NCBI RefSeq assembly: GCF_012396615.1
Contig: NZ_JAAXPV010000019.1
Span: 1-42,279, forward strand
Length of the DNA stretch: 42,279 nucleotides
Origin: Rothia terrae
GTDB lineage: Bacteria; Actinomycetota; Actinomycetes; Actinomycetales; Micrococcaceae
Direction: 5' to 3'
A program made the position numbers and the translations under genes. Numbering within the stretch: position 1 is the stretch's first letter; each line of letters begins with the position of its first letter. Positions 31,601 to 42,279 of this stretch are shown here, one piece after another. The notes beneath the pieces were generated by a model, which was not told where the DNA came from, did no database searches, and worked only from the letters and a program-made list of their open reading frames with translations.

Positions 31601-34600
31601 ATACCGTTTGCGCGGATTCGTCGCCGTCCAATTCGCGAGACAGCTCGGTGTGCAAATACTCACTTTGGCGGGCGACGCGCAACACGACTTCACCGGAGTC
31701 TGTTGGCGCAACGGGGTTGGTGCGTTTGATGAGTACGCGTCCCGCAGATTGCTCCATTGCCTTGATTCGCTGGGAAACAGCGGATGCGCTGATCATGAGA
31801 ACGTCGGCTGCGGCGTCGAAGGTGCCGTACTCGACAACGGTGGCGAAGGTCTTGAGCTGGTCTGCGGTAAAACGAGTCATAAGAGTATCTTACGCAACCA
31901 AAGAATCATTAGATTGTCTTAGTGCTTAAAAACTCCTAGTCTCGAATACCGTGACTACCGCAGATTTCTTTTCGCATTACCTGGTTGGACTAACCACACT
32001 ACTCTCGCTGATCGTGGCGATTGGCGCGCAGAACGCCTATATTCTCAAGCAGGGCATTTTGGGCAAGTTCATTGTGCCCATCATTATTTTTTGCACCCTG
32101 TCAGACATGCTTCTCATCAGCTTGGGTATTTTCGGCTTTGGTTTTATTTTGCAAAGTGCGCCTTGGTTGCTTGAGGTGTTGCGCTGGGGTGGCGGGTTGT
32201 TCTTGCTCTGGTACGGCTTCTCGGCGGCGCGTCGCAGCTTGCACCCCGATTCTTTGAAGGTGGATGCGTCCACCGAAGGACCGCAGACCCTCGGTAAGGC
32301 GATCGCTATTGCGGCGGCGATGACCTACCTGAACCCACACACTTATATCGACACCGTGGTTCTACTGGGGTCACTGGCTAACCAGCACGGCGAAGAAGGA
32401 CGCTGGGCATACTACGCGGGTGCTATCACCGGTAGCTTCCTCTGGTTTACCGGGTTGGGCTTGGGTGCGCGCTTCTTGCGTCCGTTGTTTGCGTCCGAAA
32501 AGTCCTGGCGAATTCTGGACGGCGTCATTGCGCTCATCATGTTCTACCTGGCGTTCAAGATTATGTTCGGAATGTAAAGCGCATAAACCGCATGTGCCCG
32601 CCTTCTTACTTGAGAAGGCGGGCACCTTTTTACCTGTTGCAACGGGGAGCACAGCCCCTACCCCGGCGTGAACTCGTGCGTGAAGCTAGTTGCGTTAAAG
32701 CGGTATTTTTCGAGCACTTCGGGGCCGCAGCTGTTGGAGCCAATACCGTTGTGCGCGTAGTCAATCACGAGCACGGTGGAACCGGATTCTTCGAGCTCGT
32801 AGTTATGCGCGGCGCGGGTCAGCTCTTCGGTGGTGTAGCGCGAGGCATTGAACGAGAAGGCGCGGCCTACGGCATATACGTTCAGTCCCGCATCGGCACC
32901 GGAGGCCTGCACCATCTCACAGTCACCGCGAGCGCCGTTTTCCTGCGGAGTCACGTAGTCCTCGTGCAACTCCTCAACGGACGCACTGAAGGTTCCATGG
33001 AAGCTTGCGCGCTTTTTGTCGGCGTAGTTCTCCTACGGCCCTAAGCCGCGATAGGTCACATGACCCAGCGCCGCATCCACGAAGACCCGCACACCAAAGC
33101 GCGGAAGGTCAGGGAACTCGGGCGCTTTCTGCGCCTCTAAACGGCAGGAAATCGCGCCGGACGCGTCCACCCGCCAGGTCGCATCAATCAGCAGGATGCG
33201 CTGAACAGTGGGTGCCACCATGCCGATACGCCCTGAAATCTCCACCCCGGCATCCGTCTGGTCAACCTCGCCACGTGCGGCCACTTCGCCGTGATGCGTC
33301 AGCTCGTAGCGGGCGCGCACCAACTCGCCGGCGTCCAAAAAATCTAGGTAGTTGCGCAGGGTTACCTGGCCGGAGTCGGCATCGAAGTTCTCCACTCGCA
33401 AGGGACGGTGTACGTTCTGATACGGAAGATACCGCTGGTGCGGAACTTATCTTGATCCTCAAGGTAGGTACCGTCGCACCATTTGAGTACCAGCACCGCC
33501 AGCTTATTCGTACCCGGCACTAGTTGATCGGTTACATCAAACTCAGCAGTGGCATGTGAAACCTGGCTGTAGCCCACGTACTCGCCGTTGACCCACACGT
33601 AGAAACAGGATTTCACGCCCTCAAAGTTCAGGTGTGCTCGCGGCGCAGCGTCCTCAGGTGAATATTCAAACTCGGTAATATAAGCACCTGCCGGGTTTTC
33701 ATGCGGGACAAAAGGCGGATCCAGCGGAATCGGGTACCGAATATTGGTCTACTGATGCCCGTCAAAGCCGTGGTTCTGACAGACGCCGGGCACGGGAATC
33801 TCACCAAAAGCATCCGCAACAAAATCGCGCGCAAAGAACTCGTCCTGCACGTCGTAGATGCTGTCAAAGTATTTGAACTTCCACGTGCCACTCAGCAACT
33901 GAAAGCGGGCCGAGACTTCCCTGTCATGCACCAGCGCCCCCTGCGGGGAGGACGCGGGCACATAGTAAGAGCGCGCGGGCAGAGTGTTTTCGTGCAGGAC
34001 ATCGAGGTTCTGGTAGTGCTGAGGAATAATCACGGACGTTCTCTTTTCTACAACGTTGTCGGGGGCGAGATATTAGCGTGATTCGATGCTGTAAATACGC
34101 CAGCTGACGGTTTTAGTGTCTCCCGGTGCGAGCACGGTGAGGTTGGTACCGCTGATGAAAGCATTCGCCGGGGCCGTCATGGGTTCCACCGCGAGTGCCC
34201 GGCGCGAGGCTCCATCGGAGTACATCTGCACCCATCTAATATCGCGGTCAAAGGAGATGCCTGCACCCTTACCGCTGTCGGAAAGCACGCGCACGCAGGC
34301 GCTACCGGTTTCATCAAATTCAATGCCGCCAAAGGCGTGGTCGAGTTCTAAATCTTTGAGCGGGATTTCCTCGCGAACATCCAGCCGCAACTCTTCCACT
34401 GGTTTTTCAGCAATCGGCAGCATACGGTCGTTGACTTCGAGGAAAGTGCGCACGGGGGCGCACAGCGTCCATTCATCCACTGAACCTTCAGCGGTATTTC
34501 CGTCAGCCACTAGATACGGATGCGACCCCAGCGCATAGGGCGCGTTTTCCGCACCGCGGTTGGTGGCGCTCACGCTCACACTCAGACCGTTTTTATCGAC

Positions 34601-37600
34601 GCTGTAGATTGCCTCAAAGCTCAGTCGGAAAGGGTAGCCCGGCGTCGGTAGAAGATCTAAGGACGCGCGCACACTAGAGGGCTGGTCCCCCTCAGCATTC
34701 AGCGCCCACCGTTGCCAATCAACCAGGCCGTGGTTAGCGTTGTTGCGGTCAATTTCGTTGACCGGTACCTGATAAGTCTCGCCCTCAAAGGTGTAGGAGC
34801 CATCTTCAAGGCGGTTGGGCCACGGCGCGAGTAGGGCACCGCGTGATCCCTCACGAATCTGAGACTCGGATACCGAGAGAATAAGGTCGCGTCCGTCAGG
34901 TGCAGTGAGCGATGAAAGGTTGGCGCCCACCTCATAGATAGTGGCGGTATATCCACCTCCGGTAATACGAACGCTACGCCCTTGCGGACTCAACCCATCT
35001 ACCACGACTAAACCTTTCATTGACTAGTACATATGCGCACTGCGTTCTGCATCGAACGTAGAGAATATAGGATGCGACGACACTCACGAGGACGCCAGCA
35101 ACGGCGCGCTGCCCCCGGCGTCCTCATGTTTTAGAGAGCACCTTCGCCTTCTGCTCGTTTTTCGTCGATGTTCTCGACGCTCGTCAAGATATCTTCAGCA
35201 GGAACAGGAGCAAATTTCGCCCAGACGAAGAAGAGAGCAGATGCAATCAGCATAGAGATGCCGGTCCACAGGTTGATGGCGATTCCGCCGGTTAGTGCGC
35301 GGTCAGCGGCGGGATCCAGCAAGCCGGTGGCTGTCACCAGAATGCCGTAGACCAGAAAGAGCGCGCCGATGATATTGCGAATATCAGTGCGGCGGGTGGA
35401 GCGCACCAGGCGGGCTTTTTCCTGCTCCGTCAATGGCGCGTACGATGTGTGAACAGCGTTGTCATTTTTCATGATATTTTCCTTGTTCTTGCGCTTAGAC
35501 GATGGGCAGGTAGAAGCCGACGCACAGAGCCAGGGCTACGGTGCCCAGTAGTGCAGGTGAACGGTACCAAGCGGTATCACCGGCTACATGGTCTGACTTC
35601 ACATCAATGGTTCCGACGCCGTAGACCAGACCCTGTAACTCCTCATCGCTCTTGGGCTTTGTAAACAGCGAAACAGCTACCGAAACCACCATGACAGTTA
35701 CAAACGAGATGATCGCACCGTAGAGGGTTTCAGCGGTACCCGTTGCGAACAGTGATGGATTCTTGAGGTAGGCGATCCACACGATAGTCGGAGCGATAAT
35801 GCCGGCAATATAGCCCCAGAGACCCGCAGCGGGCGTCATGCGCTTCCACAGCAGACCCAGAATAAATACACCAAATAGCGGTGCGTTAAAGAATGAGAAG
35901 AGCGTCTGAATGTAGGTCATGATATTGCCGAATTGCGACGCCAGGTAGGCGGTAAAAATACCGATAACAACGCCGGTAATTGAGACGACGCGTCCTGCCT
36001 TCAGGTAGTAGTCATCGGGCATGTTGGGCTTGATGTATTCCTGCCAGATGTCGTAGGTGAAGACGGTGTTGAACGATGACACGTTCGCCGCCATACCCGC
36101 CATGAAGGACGCCATCAGACCGGTCACGGCAACACCGAGGACGCCCGAGGGCAGGTACATCTGAATGAGCTTAGGAATCGCATCGTTGTAGGTCAGGGTG
36201 CCGTCTGCAAACTGGTTGCCGATGGTTGCTGCAGCAATCATGCCGGGAATAACGATGACGAAGGGAATGAGAAGCTTGGGGAATGCGCCGATGAGCGGGG
36301 TGCGGCGGGCAGCTGACATGTTCTTTGCCGAGAATGCGCGCTGCACTTCGGTGAAGTTGGTGGTCCAGTAACCGAAGGAAAGCACAAAGCCCAGTCCGAG
36401 GACGATGGCTAGCCAGTTAGCACCGATGGGGTTGGTGACGTCGCCGATGCTGGTGCCCTGCCATGCTGAGAGGTGCAGACGTGAAACGCCGTCGGTTTCC
36501 ATGAGTGCCGTCTTGAGACCGTTCCAGCCGCCAACGCGGTGCAAACCAACGACAGTGAGCGGCACCAGACCAGCAACGATGACGAAGAACTGCATGACTT
36601 CGTTATAGATTGCTGAGGAAAGACCGCCCAGGGTGATGTAAACAAGAACGAACACTGCCGAGACAATGATTGCTGTCCACTGGCTCCAGCCGAGCATTGC
36701 TTCAACAACGATTGCCATGGCGTAGAGGTTAATGCCCGCAATCAAAACATTAGACACCGAGAACGCAATGGAGTTCACCAGGTGCGCTGCCTTGCCTAAG
36801 CGACGCAGCATAAATTCGGGGACGCTGCGCACTTTTGAGCCGTAGTAGAAAGGCATCATGACGAGGCCGAGGAAGACCATCGCGGGCACAGCACCGATAA
36901 AGTAGTAGTGCATGGTGGCCATACCAATTTCTGCACCGTTCGCTGCCATACCAAGGATTTCAATAGCGCCCAGGTTTGCAGACACAAACGCTAGACCGGT
37001 AATCCACGCCGGCATTGAGCGGCCAGAGAGAAAGAAGTCCATGGAGGTTCTAATGCTGCGGCGCGCAATAACGCCGATGGCTAGAACGGTTACAAAATAG
37101 ATGATCAGCATCAGGTAGTCGACGAACTTTAGGTCGAGCCGAACGCCTTCTGAAGCGGCTTCAAGCACCATCGCTTGCTCCTCTAGTGCGGATGCGCGCA
37201 GGCAACCCGCGCGCATGTTTATTTGAGTTTATTTGAGTTTGTTTAAGTTTATTTAAGTTTCACTTATTGAGGGTTGAAAAACAAGCTTAAGCACTACCCC
37301 ACCTACATCAGCTTCCGAAAAAATTTATTGTCCCACTCATCGACGCGCGTCCTCACCCCAAGAACACCACCGAATATATGCCGTCCCAGAAATGTGGTGC
37401 TAGTTTCGCGCGGTTTTGCCCTATTTTTGGTGTACTTACCCCCTATAACCGATACCATTAAGACAAAGCCCGCCTTTTGGCGGTTTTGTTCTGTAAGGGC
37501 TGTTGAAATATGACAGCTTGGCACTACGAAGGAGAGTACACATGGAACTCGACGTCACTATTGAAATTAACCGCGGCTCACGCGTTAAGTACGAAATCGA

Positions 37601-40600
37601 CCACGAAACCGGTCGCCTGCGCCTGGATCGCGTACTGTTCACCTCCATGCAGTACCCCACCGCTTACGGTTACTTTGAAAACACCTTGGGCGAAGACGGC
37701 GATCCCTTGGACGCTATGGTTCTGATTAACGATGAGCTGGTTCCCGGCGTTCTGGTTGAATCACGCCCCATCGCTGTTTTCAACATGACTGACGAGGCTG
37801 GCGGCGACGCTAAGGTTCTGTGCGTTCCTTCCGATAAGCGCTACGACGACGTCAAGGAGCTTGAGGACGTTCAGGAGCACGTGAAGGCTGAGATTGCTCA
37901 CTTCTTCGAGCGCTACAAGGATCTTGAGCCCGGCAAGTGGGTTAAGGCTGAAGGCTGGGAAGGTCGTGAGACCGCTGAGCGCCTGGTTCGCGAAGCTCAG
38001 GAACGCTTCGCCAACTCGCACTACGAGTCAGCTGCTGAGGCTGAGGCAGACGAGAACTAATTCTTCTCTGCTCTTTTCTTAAATAAGGATCGCGTCCGCT
38101 GTGTGCGGGCGCGATTTTTTGTGCCTTATTGTTGTCGTTTATTGGTGGGACGCGGCGGTTTCAGGCAAGCAACGAGTATGCAGATGAGCGATATACCGAT
38201 TGAGGGGATCCAGTTAATGAACATGTCGAGCGGATCGCGGCCAGCGATTGCAGACCATGTCCAGATAAGAAGCGTGGCAAACAGTGCGAATAGCATGAGC
38301 GTTAGAGCTGTTACGGCCATTCTTTCCGAAGGTTTTTGGGGCATTGCCTGTTCCTTACATCCTCATTCCGGTGGTCAGCTGCGATTTTCTTAAAGTTCAT
38401 CATAAATAGTGCTTGCCTCTCCACCCTTAAATGATTATATTTAAATCACTAATAATCATAAGTAATCATTTTTGAGCATGGAGAGTCTTTTGCTGGCAGA
38501 CGAACGTCAAACACTCATCGTTGCAGAAGTAGACCGGCTGGGTACGGTCTCAACTGCAGCTCTTATTGAACGCTTTGGCGTCTCACCCATCACTATCCGC
38601 CGCGACCTCGCGGAGCTGGCAGCAGAGGCGCGCATCATTAAAATTCACGGCGGTGCAAGATCCATTCACACATCCGCCAACCCTAGCTACGCTGAAAAGT
38701 TCAAGCATCAGCAGGAACAAAAACAGGCAATTGCTCAAGCCGCAGCTGCATTCATCACCGACGGCACTTCTGTTGGCATCTCAGCGGGTTCTACAAGCGC
38801 GGCTTTCGCATCCCATATTCAAGGCCTCAACGAGCTGACGGTTGTCACGAACTCCATGCGCGTTGCTGACGAGTTCAAAAATCCCTCCATCAACCTTCTG
38901 ATGACCGGTGGACGCCGCAGCCCAGCAGATGCGCTCGTCGGCCCCCTGGCTATCAAGTCGTTAGAAGACATCCATGTGCAGACTCTTTTTACGAGTACTC
39001 ACGCTGTTGATTTGGCGTCGGCTTTTTCAACGCCGGATGCTGAAGAAGCGGCACTTCTCAAGCACTTTATATCCTCCGCAGAGCGCGTCGTGATGGGGTT
39101 TGACCACAGTAAATGGGGGGTCACCAGTTTTATGACGTTCGCGCAGTGGAGCGATATTGATGTCGTTATTACTGACGAAAAAACTCCCGAAACAGCTATC
39201 TACCAGATGAAAGATCTCGTAGAAGAAGTGGTGATTGCACAATGACTGTAGATCAGCAAACCCAGGTTCCTACAACAACTCAGCTGTCGGTGCGACGCAA
39301 TGCATTGACGGGGCGTTACCGTTACTACCGTGTGCCGGATGCGCCGCTCAACTCTAAGCTCGCACACCTGCAGCAGAATTTTTCGATTGTTGAACCATCT
39401 CAGGTGCCCCCCGATGAGGCTGAAGTCTTCTGGAGCACCACCGTCGATGATCCGAAGCTTACGCCTTTCACGTCCGACGCGGCCGCGCATCGACTGGATT
39501 TTTATATCGATACGTTAGAACGTGTTGCTCTTTCTAACCTGCATTACTCACATGCGCTGGTGGTTGAGAAGGCACGCCGTTCAAGCGTTAGTGCGGAGTT
39601 TACGGCCTTTAATTCTCCTGCACCTGAGGTTCAGCTGGCACATGTTCAGGGCAAGCGCTGGGAAGAGAGCCATGCCAGCGACTACCTTTCTGACATTCTC
39701 GTGGCTGAACTTGTCGATGGACGCCGCATCCTGCTCAATAATGATCATTGGGTGGCTTTTGTGCCGTACGCGCCTTCAGCGGCTTTCGAGGTTATGGTGT
39801 TGCCTAAGCGTCCTGCGCACAACATTGTTGCGCTCACTGACTCGATGCGTGCGTCGTTGGAACACACTTATCGGCAGATTACTGAGCTAGTACTGAACGT
39901 TTTGGGCGCGCAGACCCAGGTGGATTTCCGATGGGTGATGACGCCTGTCGCTCACCAGACGAGCCTGTCACGCATGTGGCTTCAGTGCACTGCTAATCAG
40001 CAGCTCGGTAATTCTCCGGAGGAGTTGGCGCAGATTCTCAAGGCATACCTGTAGAACTGCCGATAGGGCGCTGCGTAGACCAGCGGGATAAGACAAGGGC
40101 GTCTTGCCCCGCTTTTTGTTAGCTCACGCCAAAGCCACCGTTGCTGTGCAGAATCTGTCCGTTGATCCAGTGCCCCGCATCAGACAGTAGAAATTCGATG
40201 AGGTGAGCGGTGTCTTCAGGGGTGCCTAAACGTCCTGCCGGGGTGCTTTGTGTAAGAACCTGTTCTAGCTCTTCGTTCATCCATCCGGTGTTGATCGGTC
40301 CGGGGTTAATGCCATTGACGCGAAACCCTTGCCCTCCAAGTTCTACCGCCCCAGCGGCAATGAGACGATCTAGAGCGCCTTTGCTCATGCCGTATGGCAG
40401 GTTATACGCCACGTGATCACTGGTAAGAGCCACAAAACTCTTAGTAGTTTCTTCAAACAAAGATGCATGTGCATACTCTGCATAGGCTTTAAGCAAAAGC
40501 CAGTTAGCTCGGGTATTTACCGCAAAGTGCCTGTCAAAGCTTTCAATCGAAGTGGTAAGGATATCGCTATCAATGCTTTCAGCGTGCGAGGTGATAACTG

Positions 40601-42279
40601 CCCTCACTTCGCCTAGCTGAGCTGCGTGCTCTATCAAGGACGCTGGCGCCTCCGCCTCTTGAAGGTCCAGTTCAACGGGCTGTATGGTTCCCCCACGTTG
40701 CTGGCCAAAATGCACAAGCTCATCAAGATCGTTCTCGTCGCGCGTCAGCTCTGCCCTATCGTCATAGGAGTGTAGGTAATTGACGCACACGTTCCAGCCG
40801 TTTTCAACGAGTTTCTTCGCCGCAACGTAACCGATACTGTTCGCACGTCCCACCCCGGTAATGAGAGCTGTTTTATTCACCGCTAGCCTTCTTTCACTTC
40901 AGTGCCGATAAAGCGAGCAAAGCTTCCCAGCAACTGCTGCGCCGCGTCCTTATCGTGCTCAAAGACGCCCAGCTCAGCATCAGGGTCAATATCCTGGGGT
41001 TTGATAACACCTGAAGATATTTCTACGATGCTTCTTTCGTCCTCTTCATCGAAGGTAAAGCTTAGCCCGCCATCAAATGCGCCGTTGAGTACGCCTTCTA
41101 AAGGTTGTACAGCTACCACGTCGAGTGGAACCAGGTGAACTACCTGAGCCAGTGGTTGCAGCTCCCCCTCGGCTGTTTCTTCAATAAGTAGCTCGTCACC
41201 GATTTCTACGTGTGCTTCGTGGGAGCTACGTAAGTCTACCGGCCACCACAGGTGGGTGTATTCCGTGAATGCTTGCCAGAGTTCTGCCGGTGACAGTTCT
41301 GATTCGATCCACAGCCCAGTTCTACTCTCGGGTGGGGCAACTGTCTCAGGTGCCGGTGTTTCATCAATCTGGTGTGAGAACAAGGAGCTCATGTAACTAG
41401 CTTACTCAGTAGATACTTGTGACAGTGTTTTAGTTCTTGGGTACTGGAGGTCCCATCATCAGGAGCGCTACGAAGACGATAACGATAACACCCAGGATGG
41501 TGAGTGTTGAGATGAGAGGCTTGCGTAGGACGACAGTTTGGAGATGCTCTAATGCGTTATGGGGAGTGTCTCCCCCAGGAGCTAGTCGCCAGCCTCCTCG
41601 GAGTAATCCTCGCTTGTTGAGGTACATTTCGTAGGGCACGGTAGCGAAGGGGATAACGGAAAGCAGAATACCGGTGATCCCTACCGGTGCTTTCCATTTC
41701 TGGTTAACCCACACGAACACGGTTACTGCTACGTAGCTGAGGAATACGAAGCCGTGCACGCCACCTGCTGCTGAGACGAAGTCAGCGATGCCTGTTACTC
41801 TGCAGATGAGTGCGCTGATGAGGCCTGCCCAGGTGATCATCTCAGCGGTTGCGAAGATATTGAAGAGTTTGCGTGGGGTAAAGGTCATGAAGCTATGTCT
41901 TCTATCTATGAGTTATAAGTACGAGTTTCTACTCTAGTACCTGCTGGTGAACTGTTCCGTTAGGCTCTTGGTGTGTATGTGGACGCTGACGCTTGTGTGG
42001 AGTTCGCTCTGGGGACGCCGGTGTTGTCTTGTGGGTGGATACAAAAAATCCGGGCACCAGTCAGGCTGGTACCCGGATAAAATAGGATGTTAAATAAAAA
42101 AGAGGTCCGTGAGAACCTCTTTTTTGTTTTAAACCTGGTGGTTTATTATTTCAAAACCGCATAGTGGACGCAACAACAACCAAACAACTATTCACACCAA
42201 CCACCAAAAAATGATTGAAAAGTAAGCCTTCGACCTATTAGTACCAGTCAACTCCACACCTCTTCAGTCGGCGCTTCCA

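Overview
The window comes from a moderately GC-rich actinobacterium, most likely a Rothia (family Micrococcaceae). This rests on gene content: a complete fhaA-fhaB-pstP-rodA-pbpA-pknA-pknB operon, a class E sortase, CrgA, a TIGR01777 epimerase with an N-terminal START-like part, LGFP repeats and SLH-bearing secreted enzymes. Genus is an inference from reading; no database was searched.

Layout. 1-5.6 kb looks acquired: an IS5-like transposase tail with an internal stop, a long unassigned stretch with a 12-bp inverted repeat, a DsbA-like lipoprotein gene broken by one extra base, a universal stress protein, a YeiH-type exporter with its divergent LysR regulator, and a MarR regulator followed by an N-terminally short quinone-oxidoreductase-like gene with a dyad operator between them. 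6-10.7 kb carries two surface or secreted proteins: an LGFP-repeat esterase broken by two +1 shifts, and a 5'-nucleotidase family enzyme with three SLH repeats. 10.8-15.5 kb holds ordinary small genes, a tRNA-Leu(CAG) and three copies of one palindrome family.

15.7-28.1 kb is the cell-wall growth and division block. FHA adaptors, PP2C phosphatase, RodA/FtsW-type polymerase, class B PBP and two PASTA kinases form one tightly spaced operon ending at a strong terminator. It is followed convergently by sortase E, a 52-residue membrane protein and a TrpG-type amidotransferase, with crgA divergent from the sortase. 28.2-32.6 kb holds a secreted protein with a poly-G8 tract, an ArsB/ACR3-type permease, YceI with two tandem palindromic operators, and a divergent ArgP/LysE amino-acid export pair.

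32.6-40.1 kb is a galactose/lactose locus: a sodium:sugar symporter, a small membrane protein, aldose 1-epimerase and a lacZ reduced to its two ends. Across ppa lies a DeoR regulator translationally coupled to a GalT-like protein that has lost the HPHGQ active-site motif. The window ends with an SDR, a START-like protein, a DUF3817 protein, and the 3' end of a 23S rRNA gene that is followed by tandem terminators with no 5S gene between.

The most unusual features are two families of long intergenic palindromes (A at 12.3, 13.5 and 14.8 kb; B at 6.0, 8.0, 30.0 and 30.9 kb), the rRNA operon end lacking 5S, the decayed lacZ beside an otherwise intact uptake operon, the GalT-like protein without its catalytic motif, and a helically phased 10-bp tandem repeat upstream of the symporter. 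No CRISPR array, prophage or complete insertion sequence was found.
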